Shown here piece after piece: positions 60,837 to 64,000 of a stretch of 64,000 nucleotides of DNA. How positions within the stretch are numbered: the first letter of the stretch is position 1; every line of letters begins with the position of its first letter. Location: NCBI RefSeq assembly GCF_003020125.1, contig NZ_PYFW01000004.1, positions 248,001 through 312,000 of the forward strand, written 5' to 3'. The notes beneath the pieces were generated by a model that saw nothing but the letters and a program-made list of their open reading frames with translations, was not told the origin of the DNA and ran no database searches. The stretch is from Bradyrhizobium sp. MOS003. Its GTDB lineage: Bacteria; Pseudomonadota; Alphaproteobacteria; Rhizobiales; Xanthobacteraceae. The translations under genes were made by a program, and so were the position numbers.

Positions 60837-61616
60837 TCAGGCTGCCGCCAACAGCGCGCTCGCGTGGTCGAGCACGCACTGTTTGACTGCAGCGGCCTCC
60901 GAGGGTTTCGCCTTCGCACTGACGGTCAATTCCGGGATCGGCGCCGCGGGATTGCCGACATCGAGGACCTTTGTGACGGAGACGGTCGGTTGCGCCTGAC
61001 CGTCGATGCGGGAATCGTTGCGCAGCTCCTTCAGAATGCGATCCGCGAGCGCATTTGCTGCGCCGGCAGGGACTGGAAACGCCACCTTGACCTCGCCCGT
61101 GCCGGGATAGACGCTGTGATTGACGATCGCCGCGCCCCACACCTGTCCATTCGGCAACAGGATCTGCGTGTTGTCGGCCGCGACCAGCTCGGTCATGAAC
61201 AGCGACAGCGACTTCACCCTGCCGGCCTTGCCCGCGACCTCGACGTCATTGCCGATATGAAAGGGCCGGAACAGCAGCAGCATCACGCCGGCGGCGAGAT
61301 TGGAGAGCGTGCCCTGAAGAGCCAGACCGATGGCGAGCGATGTCGCCCCCAGCACGGCGACAAGGCTCGCGGTCTGGATGCCGAACAGCTGAAGCACGGC
61401 GATGCCGACCACCGCCAGCACGCCGTAACGGACGAGGCTGCCGACGAACAGCGTGACGAGCGGATCGACCCGATGCGTGACGTTCAACAGGCGCGTGACG
61501 AAGCGCTGCATGGCGCCGGAAAGATACCAGCCGATGGCGAGCAGCAGGATGGCGTAGATTGCGTTCAGGCCGTAAAGAACGAGCGAGGCCTTCAGCGTGT
61601 CGAAATTGATGGTCAT
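60837..61616 (-). CDS. small-conductance mechanosensitive channel (MscS family)
   Basis: 259 residues from the ATG at 61616, with GGAG 6 bases upstream; the frame is open 10 codons further. Three N-terminal helices (LVLYGLNAIYAILLLAIGWY, GSLVRYGVLAVVGIAVLQLF, and TM3 ASLVAVLGATSLAIGLALQG with the Ala/Gly packing pattern). The following LSNLAAGVMLLLFRPFHIGN is the family signature, and the beta domain begins DVEVAGKAGRVKSLSLF. Opens under hypo-osmotic shock. Convergent with the PncC gene. Confidence 0.93.
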   Translation of the reverse strand: MTINFDTLKASLVLYGLNAIYAILLLAIGWYLSGAMQRFVTRLLNVTHRVDPLVTLFVGSLVRYGVLAVVGIAVLQLFGIQTASLVAVLGATSLAIGLALQGTLSNLAAGVMLLLFRPFHIGNDVEVAGKAGRVKSLSLFMTELVAADNTQILLPNGQVWGAAIVNHSVYPGTGEVKVAFPVPAGAANALADRILKELRNDSRIDGQAQPTVSVTKVLDVGNPAAPIPELTVSAKAKPSEAAAVKQCVLDHASALLAAA

Positions 61617-61737
61617 GGCGGCTCCAGCCCGGACAATCCCCTGCAAACTCGCTGCGGCGCGAAATGATCCCGATGGAACCCGGTCCCGTCAGCCGTATTG
61701 GCGCAGCGTAATCCCCGCATTCTCTTCGCGGGGAACA

Positions 61738-62346
61738 GTGGCGGATTGCGCCTTCGGCCAATTCGCCCTTCGGCCCACAATTTCTTGTGTTGCCCGTCGG
61801 GCAAAACACGCCAGCCGTAGGGCAAGACGCCGGCGCAAAAATATTCGCCTTTACAGAATTTCGGCTTTGGCGCATTGTGCCACCACCTCATCCCGGTCAG
61901 AGGGGCGTATCGCGATCGTCACGAAACGTGGGGTGAGCCGTGGTGGACGTTTGTCACATCGGCGCGAAGGCATCGCAGGGCGGGCAACCGTGAGTGAGAG
62001 CCTACCGCGCGCACGACCGGTGTGACATGCGTACGGCAAAACCGTGTCGTCCTGACGCCCGGGGTCTGTGCGTCAAGTCTTGCGGTGATGTGTGTTGCCC
62101 GACCGGGCGCGCATGTCAGCGATCTGCAAGGCGACGGGGGCAATAGTGCAACGCTCCCCGGGGAGAACTCGGCATAAGCCGTAAGCCCACTGCGCAGGGA
62201 AGGCCGGGTTGTTCTGGCTACACCTGTATGCCGCTGTGCAGCTTCTTGCACGCAGGATTCGCACAGTGGACCGCGGGTGCCAGCCGGCACCCGGTCTTCC
62301 CTGCGCCCTCTGACAAACAGAGGGTGCCGAGATGAAGCAAAACTCG
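61738..62346. repeat. repeat-rich non-coding stretch, degenerate Bradyrhizobium-type dispersed element
   Basis: No gene is supported. Structures in order: GTGTTGCCCG-T-CGGGCAAAACAC (palindrome 61791-61803 with flanks); the long inverted repeat GCGCAGGGAAGGCCGGGT (62192-62209) with ACCCGGTCTTCCCTGCGC (62289-62306); nested GGGTGCC-AGCC-GGCACCC (62275-62292); and CCCTCTG-ACAAA-CAGAGGG (62306-62324). I recall stretches with this same order of sequences in many Bradyrhizobium intergenic regions. Confidence 0.65.
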
Positions 62347-62554
62347 GACAGATACTGTCGCGAGACTGCAGGGTTATGTCCAGTTTTCCAAAAAACACGC
62401 AAGTTTGTCGAATTCGATCGAAATCGCAACGCAAATGGCGCGACCAAATGCCTTCGCTCGTGTCCGAGCTTGCGCGAAGATATATTGGCGCAATAATGGA
62501 GATCTACGTTGTGATCCGGAATCAACCGGACCAGCCCAGTGGAGGGCGACGAAA

Positions 62555-63262
62555 TTGTTCGCTCGCGCCGCGACGTCAGTCGCCGTGATCATCACCTTGG
62601 CCGCCTTTGATGGTGCGGCCGCACAAACGGCGAGCCAACCGCCTGATACGATGGCGGCACGGGTCGAGGCCTGCACGCCCTGTCACGGCAACAAGGGCGA
62701 AGGCACCAGCGACGTCTATTTCCCGCGGCTTGCCGGCAAGCCGGCCGGCTATCTCTACAACCAGCTGCTCGCCTTCCGCAGCGGCCGCCGCAAATATCCA
62801 CCCATGAACTATCTGCTGGAGTTTCTGCCTGATCCCTATCTCGAGGCGATGGCAGAGTACTTTGCCGGCGAACATCCACCGCTGCCGCAGCCGGCGCCGA
62901 GCGAGGTCAGCAAGGACGTCCTCGCGCAAGGCGAGTTGCTCGCCACCAGCGGCGATGCCGGCCGCAACATTCCGGCCTGCGTGAGCTGCCACGGTCCGGG
63001 ACTCACGGGCATGCAACCTGGCATCCCCGGTCTGCTCGGCTTGCGCGCACCCTATATCAGCGCCCAGCTCGGCGCCTGGCGCTATGGCACCCGCACGGCG
63101 AAATCGCCCGACTGCATGCAAATTGTCGCCGGCCATCTAACCGAGGCCGACGTCACCGCGGTTGCAGCCTGGCTCGCGACACGCCCGGCCCCCGCAAACC
63201 CTGCTCCCGTCCCGAAAGGCACCTACGCGCTGCCCTTCGGCTGCGGCAGTCAGCCCAACTGA
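62555..63262 (+). CDS. diheme c-type cytochrome (c4-like)
   Basis: 235 residues from a TTG at 62555, chosen because GGAGGG is 8 bases upstream and the product then begins with a proper signal peptide (MFARAATSVAVIITLAAF, cleaved near AAA|QT); the open frame extends to 62405. Two heme motifs: CTPCH at about residue 44 and CVSCH at about 146, each with a distal Met region (YLYNQLLAFRSGRRKYPPMN; YISAQLGAWRYGTRTAKSPD). Periplasmic electron carrier. The next gene is another cytochrome c of dehydrogenase complexes, so both may serve one periplasmic oxidation system. Confidence 0.88.
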   Translation: MFARAATSVAVIITLAAFDGAAAQTASQPPDTMAARVEACTPCHGNKGEGTSDVYFPRLAGKPAGYLYNQLLAFRSGRRKYPPMNYLLEFLPDPYLEAMAEYFAGEHPPLPQPAPSEVSKDVLAQGELLATSGDAGRNIPACVSCHGPGLTGMQPGIPGLLGLRAPYISAQLGAWRYGTRTAKSPDCMQIVAGHLTEADVTAVAAWLATRPAPANPAPVPKGTYALPFGCGSQPN

Positions 63263-63270
63263 CGAGGCGG

Positions 63271-64000
63271 ATGATGGGCTCGAAACTGTCGATCGCACTG
63301 CTCGCTCTCGCCGCGCTCACCACGGCCGCGCAGGCGCAGGACAAGAGCAGCGACACCATCGCGCGCGGCGAATACCTGGCGCGAGCCGGCGACTGCACGG
63401 CGTGCCACACCGCGCCGGAGGGCCGCCTGTTCGCCGGCGGCCGTGCCATGCCGACGCCGTTCGGCACGCTCTACACCTCCAACATCACGCCGGACCCGGA
63501 CACGGGAATCGGCAAATGGAACGCCGACGATTTCTACAAGACCATGCACAGCGGCCGCTTCCCGGACGGCGGGCTGATCTATCCAGCGATGCCGTTCGCG
63601 TCCTACACCAAGGTCACGCGCGCCGACAGCGATGCGATCTACGCCTATCTGCGCTCGATCCCCCCGGTGAGCCAGAAGAACAAGCCGCACGAGCTGCGCT
63701 TTCCCTACGACAACCGGCAGCTCATCCTGGGATGGCGTACGCTGTTCTTCAGCGAAGGCGAGTTCAAGCCCGATCCGAAGAAATCGGCGGAATGGAATCG
63801 CGGCGCCTATCTGGTCGAAGGCCTCGGCCATTGCGGCATGTGCCATTCGCCGATCAACGCGCTCGGCGGCACGTCGCAATCGGATGCCTTCAAGGGCGGC
63901 CTGATCCCGATGCAGAACTGGTACGCGCCCTCGCTCACGTCGAACCGCGAGGCCGGGCTCGGCGACTGGAGCATCAAGGACATCACCGACCTGCTCCAGA
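63271..64000 (+). CDS. cytochrome c of alcohol/gluconate dehydrogenase type, 3' partial
   Basis: Starts at ATG ATG (63271) after GAGGCGG and runs off the window, 243 residues visible. Signal peptide MMGSKLSIALLALAALTTAA cleaved near AQA|QD. First heme motif CTACH in RAGDCTACHTAPEG, then MPTPFGTLYTSNITPDPDTG and MPFASYTKVTRADSDAIYAY, second heme motif CGMCH in LGHCGMCHSPINALGG. Pattern and spacing fit the multi-heme cytochrome subunit of membrane alcohol, aldehyde or gluconate dehydrogenases; the third heme would lie beyond the edge. 8 bp downstream of the diheme cytochrome. Confidence 0.9.
   Translation, partial: MMGSKLSIALLALAALTTAAQAQDKSSDTIARGEYLARAGDCTACHTAPEGRLFAGGRAMPTPFGTLYTSNITPDPDTGIGKWNADDFYKTMHSGRFPDGGLIYPAMPFASYTKVTRADSDAIYAYLRSIPPVSQKNKPHELRFPYDNRQLILGWRTLFFSEGEFKPDPKKSAEWNRGAYLVEGLGHCGMCHSPINALGGTSQSDAFKGGLIPMQNWYAPSLTSNREAGLGDWSIKDITDLLQ

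Overview
The window is GC-rich alphaproteobacterial chromosome, most likely Bradyrhizobium or a close relative. Three things support this. The first is gene content and order: dusB-ntrB-ntrC-ntrY-ntrX-hfq-hflX next to ispDF, a complete nosRZDFYLX operon, the F1 zeta/DUF1476 protein, and a cobalt-type nitrile hydratase. The second is general-stress (EcfG-type) promoter sequences. The third is several short intergenic repeats that I recall from Bradyrhizobium genomes. I see no transposase, integrase, CRISPR array, tRNA or rRNA. The window reads as ordinary chromosome with accessory modules rather than an island.

Layout, left half. 1-1.9 kb: tail of a probable DUF3300 protein, a DUF2950 protein and a small envelope protein. 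2.2-5.8 kb: a cassette of glycosyltransferase, methyltransferase, PIG-L deacetylase and acyl-CoA dehydrogenase; the dehydrogenase gene seems to carry a frameshift and lies downstream of an EcfG-like promoter. 5.9-10.3 kb: small hypothetical genes, DUF2786, DUF1476 (zeta) and three tiny proteins (29-42 codons) on the minus strand. 10.6-19.3 kb: housekeeping genes rlpA, an epoxide hydrolase, then dacC-tmk-holB-metG-tatD-MBL hydrolase; metG has a long Lys/Ala-rich N-terminal extension. 19.5-27.1 kb: two TRAP transporters, dctQ-dctM-dctP on plus and dctP-dctQM-acyl-CoA ligase on minus, converging on a strong hairpin.

Middle. 27.5-37.6 kb: a diiron ferritin-like protein divergent from nosRZDFYLX, which reduces N2O to N2. 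NosR supplies electrons, NosZ is the Cu enzyme, NosDFY and NosL mature the Cu sites, and NosX flavinylates NosR. 37.6-42.1 kb: TonB siderophore-type receptor, PepSY membrane protein and a periplasmic protein. 42.3-45.1 kb: metNI without metQ, and an enoyl-CoA hydratase. 45.3-46.9 kb: nitrile hydratase alpha, beta and accessory protein.

Right half. queC, mazG, hflX and hfq lead into the nitrogen-control block: ntrX, ntrY, ntrC, ntrB, dusB, with an NtrC-like dyad upstream of dusB. Then ispDF, a CinA/PncC protein, an MscS channel, a roughly 600-bp repeat-rich non-coding stretch, a diheme cytochrome c and the start of a second cytochrome c that runs off the window. Functional statements come from recognised motifs and gene order. 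No database search was made.
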